64,000 nt of DNA from UBA1413 sp964552955 (GTDB taxonomy: Bacteria; Bacteroidota; Bacteroidia; Bacteroidales; Prolixibacteraceae), in contig CAZKIU010000009.1 of assembly GCA_964552955.1 (NCBI GenBank), forward strand, positions 27,331 through 91,330. Reading direction: 5' to 3'. The notes beneath the pieces were generated by a model. It was not told where the DNA came from. It did not search any database and saw nothing but the letters and a program-made list of their open reading frames with translations. The translations under genes and the position numbers were made by a program. Below, piece after piece: positions 18,492 to 26,916 of this stretch. Every line of letters starts with the position of its first letter. Position 1 is the stretch's first letter.

Positions 18492-19766
18492 ATGAAAGCA
18501 GATGTTTTGCTCGGCTTGCAGTGGGGAGATGAGGGAAAAGGGAAAGTGGTGGATGTACTGACACCCGATTACGATATTATTGCCCGGTTTCAGGGGGGGC
18601 CCAATGCGGGGCACACGCTGGAGTTCAACCAGATCAAGCAGGTCCTGCATACTATTCCCAGCGGGATTTTCAGAAAAAACAAGATCAACATCATCGGAAA
18701 CGGGGTGGTCATCGATCCCATTGTTTTCAGGAAGGAGATCGCCTCCCTGGCCTCCAAGGGGTATATTATTTCCGACAATCTGATCATCTCGAAGAAAGCC
18801 CACCTTATCCTGCCCACCCACCGGCTGCTCGACATAGCTTCGGAGCAGGCCAAAGGAGAAACCAAAATCGGCTCTACCCTGAAGGGCATTGGTCCCACTT
18901 ACCGTGATAAGATAGGCCGGGAAGGGTTGCGTGTAGGGGATATGCTCTCCGACTTTGATGAGAAGTATACCCTCCGCACCGAGAGCCACAAACAGATATT
19001 GCGTGACCTCTATCATTTTGATTATGAAGAGGCCTTTGATGCATGTGAGAGAGAGTGGTTCGAAGGAATTGAATTGTTGAAAACCTTCCCCCTGGTTGAC
19101 ACCGAGCATTATATCAATGAGATGCTGGCGGCAGGCAAAAGTATGCTGGCCGAAGGGGCACAGGGAACGCTTCTCGACATCGACTTCGGATCCTATCCCT
19201 TTGTCACCTCTTCCAACACCATTTGTGCCGGGGCCTGCACGGGCCTTGGCATTGCCCCTTCCAGAATCGGCAGGGTGCTGGGGATCTTCAAGGCCTATTG
19301 CACCCGGGTGGGCAGTGGTCCTTTTCCTACTGAACTGAACGATGAAACCGGGGATGCCATTCGCCAGGCAGGCAATGAATTCGGCTCCACCACAGGAAGA
19401 CCCCGCCGCTGCGGCTGGCTCGACCTGGTCGCCCTTAAATATGCCATCATGCTCAACGGCGTCACCGAAATGATCATGATGAAAGCCGATGTCCTCGACC
19501 AGTTTGACCTCCTCAAGGTTTGCGTCGGCTATGAAATCAATGGAGAAGTGGTGGAATCCTTCCCCTTCGAGATCGATGACCGGCTCAAACCGGTCTACGT
19601 CGAACTCCCCGGCTGGAATACCTCCCTGACCGGCATCAGAAAGGCCATCGATTTCCCGGAGGAACTGGTCCGCTATATCCGATTTATTGAAGACGAAACC
19701 GGCGTTCCCATCACCATCGCTTCTGTCGGCCCCAACCGCGACCAGACCATCCGCATAACCGGATAA
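18492..19766 (+). CDS. purA: Adenylosuccinate synthase
   Basis: Joins IMP and aspartate using GTP, the first committed step from IMP to AMP. 424 residues, standard length. Visible: the GTP/IMP loop GLQWGDEGKGK at 8-18, NAGHTL at 39-44, a TLKGIGPTYRDK segment, and GRPRRCGWLD near the C-terminal third. Cytosolic homodimer in characterised enzymes. A weak -7-like TACCTTAG at 18364-18371 is the only promoter candidate. Downstream is the first heptanucleotide repeat array, then recR. Confidence 0.98.
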   Translation: MKADVLLGLQWGDEGKGKVVDVLTPDYDIIARFQGGPNAGHTLEFNQIKQVLHTIPSGIFRKNKINIIGNGVVIDPIVFRKEIASLASKGYIISDNLIISKKAHLILPTHRLLDIASEQAKGETKIGSTLKGIGPTYRDKIGREGLRVGDMLSDFDEKYTLRTESHKQILRDLYHFDYEEAFDACEREWFEGIELLKTFPLVDTEHYINEMLAAGKSMLAEGAQGTLLDIDFGSYPFVTSSNTICAGACTGLGIAPSRIGRVLGIFKAYCTRVGSGPFPTELNDETGDAIRQAGNEFGSTTGRPRRCGWLDLVALKYAIMLNGVTEMIMMKADVLDQFDLLKVCVGYEINGEVVESFPFEIDDRLKPVYVELPGWNTSLTGIRKAIDFPEELVRYIRFIEDETGVPITIASVGPNRDQTIRITG

Positions 19767-19780
19767 CCCCCACCCTGCCC

Positions 19781-19844
19781 ATTCTGATATTCTGATATTC
19801 TGACCTTCCAGATTCCAGACTCAAGACTCCAGATTCCAGATTGC
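19781..19844. repeat. Octamer and heptamer tandem repeats (array 1 of 3)
   Basis: Three copies of ATTCTGAT or ATTCTGAC at 19781-19804, then five heptamers at 19810-19844: AGATTCC, AGACTCA, AGACTCC, AGATTCC, AGATTGC. The block from ATATTCTGACCTTCC onward is nearly identical to the sequence at about 29866-29900. It lies between purA and recR and touches the recR start. Confidence 0.85.
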
Positions 19845-19846
19845 CT

Positions 19847-20470
19847 ATGTCCCCTGACAGGTTTCCATCGAAGCTGCTCGAGAACGCGGTAAATGAATTT
19901 GCCCGGCTACCGGGTATCGGCCGCAAGAGTGCCCTCCGGCTTGTTCTTCATTTGCTCAGGCAGGAGAAAGAGGAAGTGACGCAATTTGGGACCACCCTGA
20001 TCAGGCTGCGCACCGAGATTCTGCATTGCCGCATCTGCCACAATATATCAGACACGCCCGTTTGTGACATCTGTAATAATCCCGGCCGCAATGCGAACCT
20101 CATCTGTGTGGTGGAGAACATCCGCGATGTGATGGCCGTAGAGAACACCCATCAGTACAACGGGCTTTACCATGTCCTTGGCGGTATCATCTCCCCCATG
20201 GACGGAATTGCCCCTTCCGACCTGGAGATCGAGTCCCTGGTGCGCAGGGTGGCTTCAGGTCAGGTCACGGAAGTCATCCTGGCCCTGCCCACGACCATGG
20301 AGGGGGACACCACGAATTTTTATATCTACCGTAAACTCAAGCCCTCGGGAGTGACCGTCACCACCCTGGCCCGTGGTATTTCCATCGGTGACGATCTGGA
20401 GTATACCGATGAGATTACCCTGGGCCGGTCGATTCTTCACCGCACCGATTTTGAGAAAAGTCTGAAATAA
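19847..20470 (+). CDS. recR: Recombination mediator protein RecR
   Basis: Works with RecF/RecO to load RecA on gapped DNA. 207 residues from the ATG at 19847; a TTG six bases earlier is in frame but belongs to the repeat array. Helix-hairpin-helix LPGIGRKSA near residues 22-30, a four-Cys zinc finger CRICHNISDTPVCDIC at about 61-76, and a Toprim domain (VVENIRDVMAVE, then LALPTTMEGDTT). Only eight bases separate it from the next gene. Confidence 0.97.
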   Translation: MSPDRFPSKLLENAVNEFARLPGIGRKSALRLVLHLLRQEKEEVTQFGTTLIRLRTEILHCRICHNISDTPVCDICNNPGRNANLICVVENIRDVMAVENTHQYNGLYHVLGGIISPMDGIAPSDLEIESLVRRVASGQVTEVILALPTTMEGDTTNFYIYRKLKPSGVTVTTLARGISIGDDLEYTDEITLGRSILHRTDFEKSLK

Positions 20471-20477
20471 GCGTGGC

Positions 20478-22442
20478 ATGAAGCTTTCCATCATCATCGT
20501 CAACTACAACGTCAGGCATTTCCTCGATCAGTGCCTCCACTCGGTCATGAAGGCTGCCGAGGGGATCGACACCGAAGTTTTTGTAGTGGACAACGCTTCC
20601 GTGGACGGCTCCTGCAACCTGGTCAGGGACAAGTATCCCACCGTGAAGCTGATCGCCAACAGCAGGAATGCAGGCTATTCGGCAGCCAACAACCAGGCGG
20701 TCCGCCTCTCTACTGGTGAATATATCCTCCTGCTCAATCCCGACACCGTGGTGGAGGAGGACACCTTCACCAAGGTGGTGCGGTTCATGGATGAACATCC
20801 TGATGCCGGCGGGGTAGGTGTGAAGATGATCGATGGCAAAGGCAGATTCCTTCCCGAATCTAAAAGAGGGTTGCCCACCCCCTGGGTCGCCTTTTACAAA
20901 ATCTTCGGATTCTCCAAACTCTTTCCCCATTCCCGGACGTTCGGCAGGTACCACCTCTCCTACCTCGATGAAAACAGCATCCATCCCGTGGATGTCCTTT
21001 GCGGAGCCTTCATGCTGCTGCGCAGGGAAACCCTGGAAAAAACAGGACTCCTCGATGAGGCCTTTTTCATGTATGGCGAAGATATTGACCTGAGCTACAG
21101 AATAACACTCGCAGGATACAGGAACTATTACGTTCCGGAGACCACCATCATCCACTACAAGGGGGAGAGCACAAAAAAAGATTCCATCAACTATGTCAGG
21201 GTTTTCTACAACGCGATGATCATCTTTGCGGGGAAGCACTTTTCATCGGGCAATGCCAGGATCTTCTCTTTTATGATTCATCTGGCCATCTATTTCAGGG
21301 CATTCATGGCCATTATGCAACGTCTTTTCAGCCGGGTATACCTTCCCCTGATGGATGCTATCCTCGTTTACAGTGGGTTTCTGCTGATACTCCCGTTATG
21401 GGAGAAGATCATGTTCGAACCGGGGCATTACCCCGATATTTACCTTACCAGGGTAGTCCCGGTCTATATTCTCTTCTGGCTGGCGGGGATTCATTTTTCG
21501 GGCGGGTACGGCAAGCCCGTCAGTCTGAAGCGGTTGCTACGGGGCATTCTCTGGGGCACATTGGCCCTGCTGATCGCCTACTCCCTCATCAGCGAGGAGC
21601 TGCGTTTCTCGCGGGTGATGATCCTTATCGGAGCCTTCTGGGCCATGTTTTTTCTGCCCCTCGTCAGGATGGTCTTCAGCCGGTGGCGCATCCCGGGGTT
21701 TGAGCTCGACCTGGACCGCCCCAAGAGAATCGCCATTGCGGGCGATCCTGAGGAGGTGGCCCGGGTGAAGGAGTTGCTTCAGCAGGTTCCCGTCAAACCG
21801 GTTTATGCCGGATATATCTCGCTGACCCCCGGTGACAGCCATCCGGAGGTGCTCGGCACCATCGATCAGATGAAGGAGATCATCAGGATCAACCGCATCG
21901 GGGAGATCATTTTTTGTGCGGGCAACCTGGGTTCCGGCAAAATCATCAGTGCCATGCTGGACCTCTCGGATCTCGATGTCGATTACAAGATTGCCCCCCC
22001 CGAAAGCATGAGTATCATCGGCAGCAACTCCATTCATACGGCCGGAGATCTCTATCTGGTCCATATCAATGCCATTACCCGCAAATCAAACCGGCAGGCC
22101 AAAAGAGGCTTCGACCTGGCGGCAGCCACCCTGCTGTTGCTGGCCTCTCCCCTGCTCATCTGGTGCGTGTCGCACAAAACCAGGATGTTCCGCAACCTTA
22201 CCGGAGTCCTCTCCGGAAAGTACGCCCTGGTGGGCTATATCCCCTCGCAGGAGCCGGAAGAAGAACTGCCCCCCCTGCGTAAAGGCATTCTGCACCCGGG
22301 GCTCCTCTTCAGTCGCGACACCCTTCTCCCTGGCCGCATCCACCAGCTTAATATCTTATATGCCAAGGACTACCGGGTACTCAATGACCTGGAGATCCTG
22401 GTTTCCAACCTCAAAAAACTGGACAGCCATGTCACGGAGTAA
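20478..22442 (+). CDS. Family 2 glycosyltransferase fused to a WcaJ-like membrane/Rossmann region
   Basis: 654 residues. Residues 1-280 are a GT2 domain: IIIVNYNVRHFL at the start, LLNPDTVV (metal site) near 86-93, and a GEDIDLSYR catalytic-base region. Residues about 280-420 carry four or five membrane segments. Residues about 420-540 look like a CoA-binding/Rossmann domain (KRIAIAGDPEEVARV), followed by a short segment related to the end of polyisoprenyl-phosphate glycosylphosphotransferases but without their full catalytic domain. It is therefore a bifunctional-looking inner-membrane transferase whose second half may be regulatory. Donor and acceptor are unknown. The gene overlaps the next one by 14 bases. 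Confidence 0.85.
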   Translation: MKLSIIIVNYNVRHFLDQCLHSVMKAAEGIDTEVFVVDNASVDGSCNLVRDKYPTVKLIANSRNAGYSAANNQAVRLSTGEYILLLNPDTVVEEDTFTKVVRFMDEHPDAGGVGVKMIDGKGRFLPESKRGLPTPWVAFYKIFGFSKLFPHSRTFGRYHLSYLDENSIHPVDVLCGAFMLLRRETLEKTGLLDEAFFMYGEDIDLSYRITLAGYRNYYVPETTIIHYKGESTKKDSINYVRVFYNAMIIFAGKHFSSGNARIFSFMIHLAIYFRAFMAIMQRLFSRVYLPLMDAILVYSGFLLILPLWEKIMFEPGHYPDIYLTRVVPVYILFWLAGIHFSGGYGKPVSLKRLLRGILWGTLALLIAYSLISEELRFSRVMILIGAFWAMFFLPLVRMVFSRWRIPGFELDLDRPKRIAIAGDPEEVARVKELLQQVPVKPVYAGYISLTPGDSHPEVLGTIDQMKEIIRINRIGEIIFCAGNLGSGKIISAMLDLSDLDVDYKIAPPESMSIIGSNSIHTAGDLYLVHINAITRKSNRQAKRGFDLAAATLLLLASPLLIWCVSHKTRMFRNLTGVLSGKYALVGYIPSQEPEEELPPLRKGILHPGLLFSRDTLLPGRIHQLNILYAKDYRVLNDLEILVSNLKKLDSHVTE

Positions 22443-22980
22443 CCTGCTGGCCTACGGCAAAGTGATACTCAGGGCACCCGAGCCCTCCGACCTGGACCTG
22501 CTCTATGAGTGGGAAAATGATACCGTTTTGTGGGAAGTCAGCAACACGCACGCGCCATTTTCGCGTCAGGTCCTCTCCCGCTATCTCGAGAATGCCGGCC
22601 GTGACCTCTATGAACAGAAACAGGTCAGGATGATCATCCAAACCAGGGAAGGGAAAGCGGTGGGAGCCGTTGACCTCTTCGATATTGATCTTTTCCATCA
22701 GCGGGCCGGAATTGGCATCATGATCTGTCCCGGCAAAGTGCGCCACCAGGGATTCGCCACCGACGCCCTGATGGTCCTCGAAAACTACGCCCTGGAATGC
22801 GTCGGCCTGCGTCAGCTCTGGGCCGCGGTCGCCGAAGACAACTCCAACAGTATTGGGCTTTTCAGCAAAGCAGGCTATGAACATACCGGTACCAGAAAAA
22901 AATGGATCAATACCCTGAATGGTTGGAAAGATGAATGGTTTTTTCAGAAGATTCTTACCACGGCCACCGCTGTTTATTGA
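22429..22980 (+). CDS. GNAT-family N-acetyltransferase (RimJ/RimL type)
   Basis: 183 residues from the ATG at 22429, which overlaps the end of the upstream gene; the same frame continues far upstream but only as a shadow of that gene. Features: VILRAPEPSDLDLLYEWEND at the N-terminus, the acetyl-CoA loop region KVRHQGFATDAL, and AEDNSNSIGLFSKAGYEHTG near the C-terminus, all typical of GNAT enzymes acting on proteins or amino sugars. The overlap with the glycosyltransferase suggests joint translation and possibly a shared glycan pathway. The substrate is not known. Confidence 0.9.
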   Translation: MSRSNLLAYGKVILRAPEPSDLDLLYEWENDTVLWEVSNTHAPFSRQVLSRYLENAGRDLYEQKQVRMIIQTREGKAVGAVDLFDIDLFHQRAGIGIMICPGKVRHQGFATDALMVLENYALECVGLRQLWAAVAEDNSNSIGLFSKAGYEHTGTRKKWINTLNGWKDEWFFQKILTTATAVY

Positions 22981-22988
22981 AAAACGTT

Positions 22989-22996
22989 TATATTTG
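22989..22996 (+). promoter_or_regulatory. -7 element of the tRNA-His gene
   Basis: TATATTTG, a perfect TAnnTTTG, 19 bases upstream of the tRNA. No TTG at the right -33 distance; the nearest TTG is too close. Confidence 0.5.
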
Positions 22997-23014
22997 CACT
23001 CTCAAAATCACACG

Positions 23015-23088
23015 GTGGATGTAGCTCAGTAGGTTAGAGCGTCGGATTGTGGTTCCGAAGGTCGTCGGTTCGAGCCCGATCTTCCACC
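23015..23088 (+). tRNA. tRNA-His (anticodon GTG)
   Basis: Full cloverleaf: acceptor GTGGATG (23015-23021) with CTTCCAC (23081-23087), D arm GCTC/GAGC, anticodon stem TCGGA/TCCGA with loop TTGTGGT and anticodon GTG at 23049-23051, T stem GTCGG/CCGAT with loop TTCGAGC. G at 23014 can serve as the extra G-1 of histidine tRNAs opposite discriminator C at 23088. The acceptor stem has one T-T mismatch. A clean CCA does not follow the discriminator. Confidence 0.97.
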
Positions 23089-23093
23089 CACCA

Positions 23094-23127
23094 AAAAAAA
23101 CCGTCTCAGGAATGAGACGGTTTTTTT
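23094..23127. terminator. Bidirectional terminator after tRNA-His
   Basis: A-run, stem CCGTCTCA, loop GGAA, stem TGAGACGG, T-run. It lies between the tRNA and the end of the convergent PepSY-like gene. Confidence 0.92.
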
Positions 23128-23156
23128 GCTTTATACCTTCTGTGTTGATGCTTTGC

Positions 23157-23555
23157 TCAGAGTTTACGTTTTTCAATGACCGCCCCATTTTCCTGAAGCA
23201 ACAGAAAATAGCGGTCCAGGTATTTGTCACGGGCGATGATTTCATAAAAGAGGGTTCCATGCTGGGTAATCTCAATCAGGTTCATCAGCTCCCCCACTAT
23301 TTCAGCCTGACGGGCCACCTGAGGTTTCACCATGTGGAGGGGCAGATTGCGCTTGCTCACCTGCAGCTCTCCCTCTTCACTGAACCGGGCAATGGTTTCC
23401 ATCCCTTCATGGTAAAAAACCGCTTCGTAACACTTTTCTTCCTCAAACCATTCCACGTTGAGCAGGTCACCATACATTTTATACAAGGCAGAAACGACCC
23501 GCGCCGGCGGGGTAAAATGATTGGGAGGAATAAAATGGTGTATGATGGAATTCAT
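23157..23555 (-). CDS. Hypothetical protein, possibly PepSY-like
   Basis: 132 residues, no signal peptide or membrane span. The pattern of short strands (VEWFEEEKCYEAVFYHEGMETIARFSEEGELQV is the clearest part, about residues 33-65) resembles the PepSY-like fold, in which a helix is followed by strands of this kind. The C-terminus ends in basic IEKRKL. I cannot assign a function. It lies downstream of the ECF sigma gene on the same strand with about 60 bases between them, so the two may be co-transcribed. Confidence 0.6.
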   Translation of the reverse strand: MNSIIHHFIPPNHFTPPARVVSALYKMYGDLLNVEWFEEEKCYEAVFYHEGMETIARFSEEGELQVSKRNLPLHMVKPQVARQAEIVGELMNLIEITQHGTLFYEIIARDKYLDRYFLLLQENGAVIEKRKL

Positions 23556-23616
23556 AAAAATCTTTTAGCTATTGACGCTGAAGCTCAGTAAAAGTAACAT
23601 ATCCCTCCCGATTATT

Positions 23617-24180
23617 TTACGAGTATCGCTCCTTGTAGAGGTAAAAGACCCTGGTCCGGGCCCTTTTAAGCCTCATTTTTACCGCATCCTCACTGATGCG
23701 GAGGGTGGCCCCGATCTCGCGCAGGGAAAGCTCATCCTGATACTTCATCAGCAACAGGGCTTTCTCCTCGGGGTGTACCAGGTCGAGTATGGTCAGCACA
23801 TTCTCAAAAGTGGCCCCCGACAGATCTTCCTCTGACTCATCAGGGATCTCCGGAATCAGATTGGTCTTATTCCAGTCGGGATAATGAAGTTTTTTCTGGG
23901 CCCTGAGGTAATCGATACAATAATTATAGGTGATGGCATAGATCCAGGAGGAGAAGGAGCTGTTACCCTTGAAACCAGGAAGTTTCTCATAGACTCTGGT
24001 CAGAATGTCGTTGGAGAATTCCTGGGCCGCTTTCCGGTTTTTGAGGAAGCTGAAGACCTTATCCACTACTTTCTGGTGATAACGGCGATAAAGCACACCG
24101 AACAACTCAGGCTTGTTTTCGATCAGGATCTTGCTGACAATCTCCTCATCTTTGAGTCCCATGTATTTACCCTCTGACAT
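23617..24180 (-). CDS. ECF-family RNA polymerase sigma factor
   Basis: 187 residues (or 181 from an internal Met, MGLKDEE). Region 2 contains the helix with FSFLKNRKAAQEFSNDILTRVYE and SSFSSWIYAITYNYCIDYLR; region 4 has the HTH LSLREIGATLRISEDAVKMRLKRAR at about 150-175. No anti-sigma gene is adjacent in the usual downstream position; the next gene on this strand is the PepSY-like protein. The divergent neighbour is the coiled-coil lipoprotein, so an envelope-stress role is possible but only inferred. Confidence 0.9.
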   Translation of the reverse strand: MSEGKYMGLKDEEIVSKILIENKPELFGVLYRRYHQKVVDKVFSFLKNRKAAQEFSNDILTRVYEKLPGFKGNSSFSSWIYAITYNYCIDYLRAQKKLHYPDWNKTNLIPEIPDESEEDLSGATFENVLTILDLVHPEEKALLLMKYQDELSLREIGATLRISEDAVKMRLKRARTRVFYLYKERYS

Positions 24181-24363
24181 ACTCCAACTGCAAACGGTTG
24201 CATCGCAACATCATGAGAAATCTCAACTTTTTTTTTTCAAATATTGTTACTTCACCAAATTCTTCCGTCTAAATGAAGAATTCAATCTGAATTGGTTCAT
24301 TCGATACGAGATTTCAATTCAGTTAGAAATAATAATTTAAACAAAATTAATTTTTTTTGTGTT

Positions 24364-24954
24364 ATGAAAAACAAATTCGTACTTGGTTTTGTGATGATCA
24401 GCTTTGTTGTATTGCTGAGTAGTTGTGCAAAAGTTCCTCAGGCTGAACTGGATGCCCTGACCGCTGCTATCGAAGATGCACGTGCCACGGGTGCTGATGT
24501 TTATCTGCCCACCGAATTCGCCGCCATGCAGGATTCCATGAATGCCATCAACACGATGGTGGAAGAGCAGAAAGGCAAGCTTTTCGGCAATTTCAAGGCT
24601 GTCAGCGCGAAAGTTGCTGAACTGACCGCCACTGCTGCTACCGTGAAAGGTAATGTGGAAACCCGCAAAGCAGAAGTGAAGACCGAAATTGACAACCTGA
24701 TGGTTGAAGTGAGCACCCTGGTTGGTGAAGCCAAAGGTCTTGTGGCCAAGGCTCCCCGTGGAAAAGAAGGTGCTGCTGCCGTTGAAGCTATCAAAACTGA
24801 AATCGGTGTGGTTGAAACCGCCGTTTCTGAAGCTGCCGGTAAACTGGAAGCTGGTGACCTGATGGGCACCCTTGATCAGCTTAAAGCTGCCAAGGAAAAA
24901 GTGACCGCCATCACCACCGAACTCAACGACGTCATCGCAAAGGTAAAGAAGTAA
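24364..24954 (+). CDS. Abundant-looking coiled-coil lipoprotein (Lpp-like/DUF4398-like)
   Basis: 196 residues from the ATG at 24364. Signal peptide with lipobox LSSC, predicted lipidated Cys21. The mature part is almost entirely Ala/Glu/Lys/Val-rich helix, likely coiled coil, and ends in KVKK. An early motif AIEDARATGADVYLP matches in pattern (AIxxARxxxAxxYxP) the N-terminal part of the L,D-transpeptidase encoded next. Codon choice is biased to GCT, GGT, CGT, GAA and AAA with no AGG or CGG, unlike the neighbours, which suggests high expression. A terminator directly follows. Terminal lysines plus adjacent L,D-transpeptidases recall Braun lipoprotein, an inference only. Confidence 0.85.
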   Translation: MKNKFVLGFVMISFVVLLSSCAKVPQAELDALTAAIEDARATGADVYLPTEFAAMQDSMNAINTMVEEQKGKLFGNFKAVSAKVAELTATAATVKGNVETRKAEVKTEIDNLMVEVSTLVGEAKGLVAKAPRGKEGAAAVEAIKTEIGVVETAVSEAAGKLEAGDLMGTLDQLKAAKEKVTAITTELNDVIAKVKK

Positions 24955-24990
24955 TAAGCTCAATTAGTTTATTGTTTTGTTTCATTGGAT

Positions 24991-25022
24991 ATCCCCGGGG
25001 TCCTTTCTCCGGGGATTTTTTT
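24991..25022 (+). terminator. Terminator (or attenuator) after the lipoprotein gene
   Basis: Stem ATCCCCGG, loop of about ten bases, stem CCGGGGAT and a T-run to 25022, only 14 bases before the L,D-transpeptidase ATG. It would let the lipoprotein message be made in excess over the downstream genes. Confidence 0.85.
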
Positions 25023-25035
25023 AAACTAACGGTTC

Positions 25036-26175
25036 ATGGGTCAGAGGAAAAAAAGGATAAGAGCCGGTTTGACGACGGTAGCCATAGGGATACCACTGAT
25101 GCTTCTGGCGGGAGGATGGGTCTACACCAAATGGCCCGATCCGCCGATGGAAGCACTGCGGAATGCTGCCGATGCCATCACGGTAGCCCGTGATGCCGAA
25201 GCCGCCAAATATGCACCTGAACTTCTGGAGGAGACCGTTGCCCTCTTCGATTCGGCCATGACCCACCTTAAAACAGAAAACAACCGTTTTTTCCTCAACA
25301 GGGACTTCTCCCGCGTGGAGGGCTTTGCCGGAGAGGCGACCCGCAAGGGAGCCCTGGCCTATGAGAAAGCCTCCGAGAAGGCCAGGAATGTCAACCATAC
25401 CACGGCAGCCACCCTGGAAGACCTGGAAAAGAGAACAGCCGGATTCAAAACCATATACTCTCCTCTTCCTCTGAGAAAAGCAGTCAGGGAGAGTTTCAAC
25501 CAGGCGGTGATGATCCTGTCAGAAGCCAGGCTGGCCAGGGAAAAAGGAGATTTTCACATTGCAGAGGTCAAACTGGAGAAAGCGGGCAAGCTGATGCGGG
25601 ATTCAGAAAAGAAAGCCGGCACCATGCTGGAAGAGTATTTCATGGATTACCCCCGCTGGCGGGAGATGGCTGATAAGGCCATTGCCAGGTCGGCCAGCCA
25701 GGGCTCTACCGCTATCGTCGTTGACAAGATGGCCCACCTGCTCAGAGTGTATCAGAACGGCAAAGTCAGGGCGGAATTCAAGGTTGAATTCGGCCCCAAC
25801 TGGATCGGTCAAAAATCGCACAAAGGGGACCAGGCTACCCCGGAAGGAGTCTACCAGGTGATCCAGAAAAAGGACCGTCACAGGACCATTTACTATAAAG
25901 CCCTGCTTATCAACTATCCCAACGGAGACGACAGGGTCAGATTTAAAAAGAACATCGACAGCCATAAGTTCTCGCGCAAAACGGAGATCGGCGGATCCAT
26001 CGAGATTCACGGGCACGGGGGAAGGGGATTTGACTGGACCAACGGCTGTGTGGCCCTCGACAATAAAGATATGGATGTCGTCTTCAGCCTTGCCCGGGAA
26101 AATACTCCCGTGATCATTGTAGGATCTCTCGAACCATTGGAAAAAGTTATCAGCCATGTCAAATCAGCACAGTGA
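25036..26175 (+). CDS. L,D-transpeptidase (YkuD domain) with helical N-terminal domain
   Basis: 379 residues. One N-terminal membrane segment (about 9-29), then a helical region (about 38-215) whose start, AITVARDAEAAKYAP, shares the pattern of the upstream lipoprotein. The YkuD domain (about 225-365) has catalytic His325 in IEIHGHGG and Cys338 in TNGCVAL. Such enzymes make 3-3 peptidoglycan crosslinks or attach proteins to meso-diaminopimelate. The enzyme should be anchored in the inner membrane with the catalytic part in the periplasm. It overlaps the next transpeptidase gene by 20 bases. Confidence 0.93.
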   Translation: MGQRKKRIRAGLTTVAIGIPLMLLAGGWVYTKWPDPPMEALRNAADAITVARDAEAAKYAPELLEETVALFDSAMTHLKTENNRFFLNRDFSRVEGFAGEATRKGALAYEKASEKARNVNHTTAATLEDLEKRTAGFKTIYSPLPLRKAVRESFNQAVMILSEARLAREKGDFHIAEVKLEKAGKLMRDSEKKAGTMLEEYFMDYPRWREMADKAIARSASQGSTAIVVDKMAHLLRVYQNGKVRAEFKVEFGPNWIGQKSHKGDQATPEGVYQVIQKKDRHRTIYYKALLINYPNGDDRVRFKKNIDSHKFSRKTEIGGSIEIHGHGGRGFDWTNGCVALDNKDMDVVFSLARENTPVIIVGSLEPLEKVISHVKSAQ

Positions 26176-26911
26176 GCCGGCAAACGGCATCCATCTCCCT
26201 CCTGAGGCGGGCAACACCCTGGGATTGGTAGATACCGCAGGAGAGCATACTCCACCGCGATGGAGAAAGTGGTTGACCAGAACAGCCATTGCGGCTTTAT
26301 ATCTGGTTTTTCTTCCCTTTCTGCTGGTGACGGCTCCTGCCGTATCTGAGCTTTTCGTCCCCCGGGGCCTCCCCTCTCACAAGATGGTGGCAGATGCCCA
26401 TCCCAAAAGGGTCAGTCAGCTGACCAGCGCCATTACGGCGCTGGAGAAGAAGATCGAAAGGTTCACCCCTGGGAATGCCTTCCTGGTTGTCAACACCACG
26501 GAAAACAAGTTTTCGCTCTACCGTAACCGGAAGCTGGTCAGGGAAGGCCTCTGTTCAACAGGGAGTTATATCAGCCTGGAGGGAGAAGGGGATAAGAAGT
26601 GGATTTTCAAGACGCCCCGGGGCGAGTTCAAGGTGCGCGGGAAGATCACCGATCCGGTATGGAGAAAGCCCGACTGGGCCTTTGTGGAGGAGGGTTTGCC
26701 TATTCCCCCGGCCAACGCTCCCTCCCGTTATGAAAGAGGGGTCCTGGGCGAATATGCCCTGGCCCTGGGCGATGGATACCTCATCCATGGCACGCTCTAC
26801 CAAAGGTTTCTGGGGCTCCCCGTAACCCACGGTTGTATCAGGATGAATGACGCCGACCTGAAAGAAGTGTATGAAACCCTCCCTGTGGGGGCTAAAGTTT
26901 TTATTTATTAA
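26156..26911 (+). CDS. Second L,D-transpeptidase (YkuD domain)
   Basis: 251 residues. A membrane segment at about 40-62 follows a charged cytosolic N-terminus. The YkuD domain spans about 100-250, beginning FLVVNTTENKFSLYRN, with catalytic His211 (IHGTL) and Cys227 (THGCIRM). The His-Cys spacing is 16, against 13 in its neighbour, so the two are paralogous but not recent duplicates. The start overlaps the upstream gene by 20 bases and the stop lies five bases before the next gene, so the three are clearly one transcription unit. Confidence 0.93.
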   Translation: MSNQHSEPANGIHLPPEAGNTLGLVDTAGEHTPPRWRKWLTRTAIAALYLVFLPFLLVTAPAVSELFVPRGLPSHKMVADAHPKRVSQLTSAITALEKKIERFTPGNAFLVVNTTENKFSLYRNRKLVREGLCSTGSYISLEGEGDKKWIFKTPRGEFKVRGKITDPVWRKPDWAFVEEGLPIPPANAPSRYERGVLGEYALALGDGYLIHGTLYQRFLGLPVTHGCIRMNDADLKEVYETLPVGAKVFIY

Positions 26912-26916
26912 GAGAT

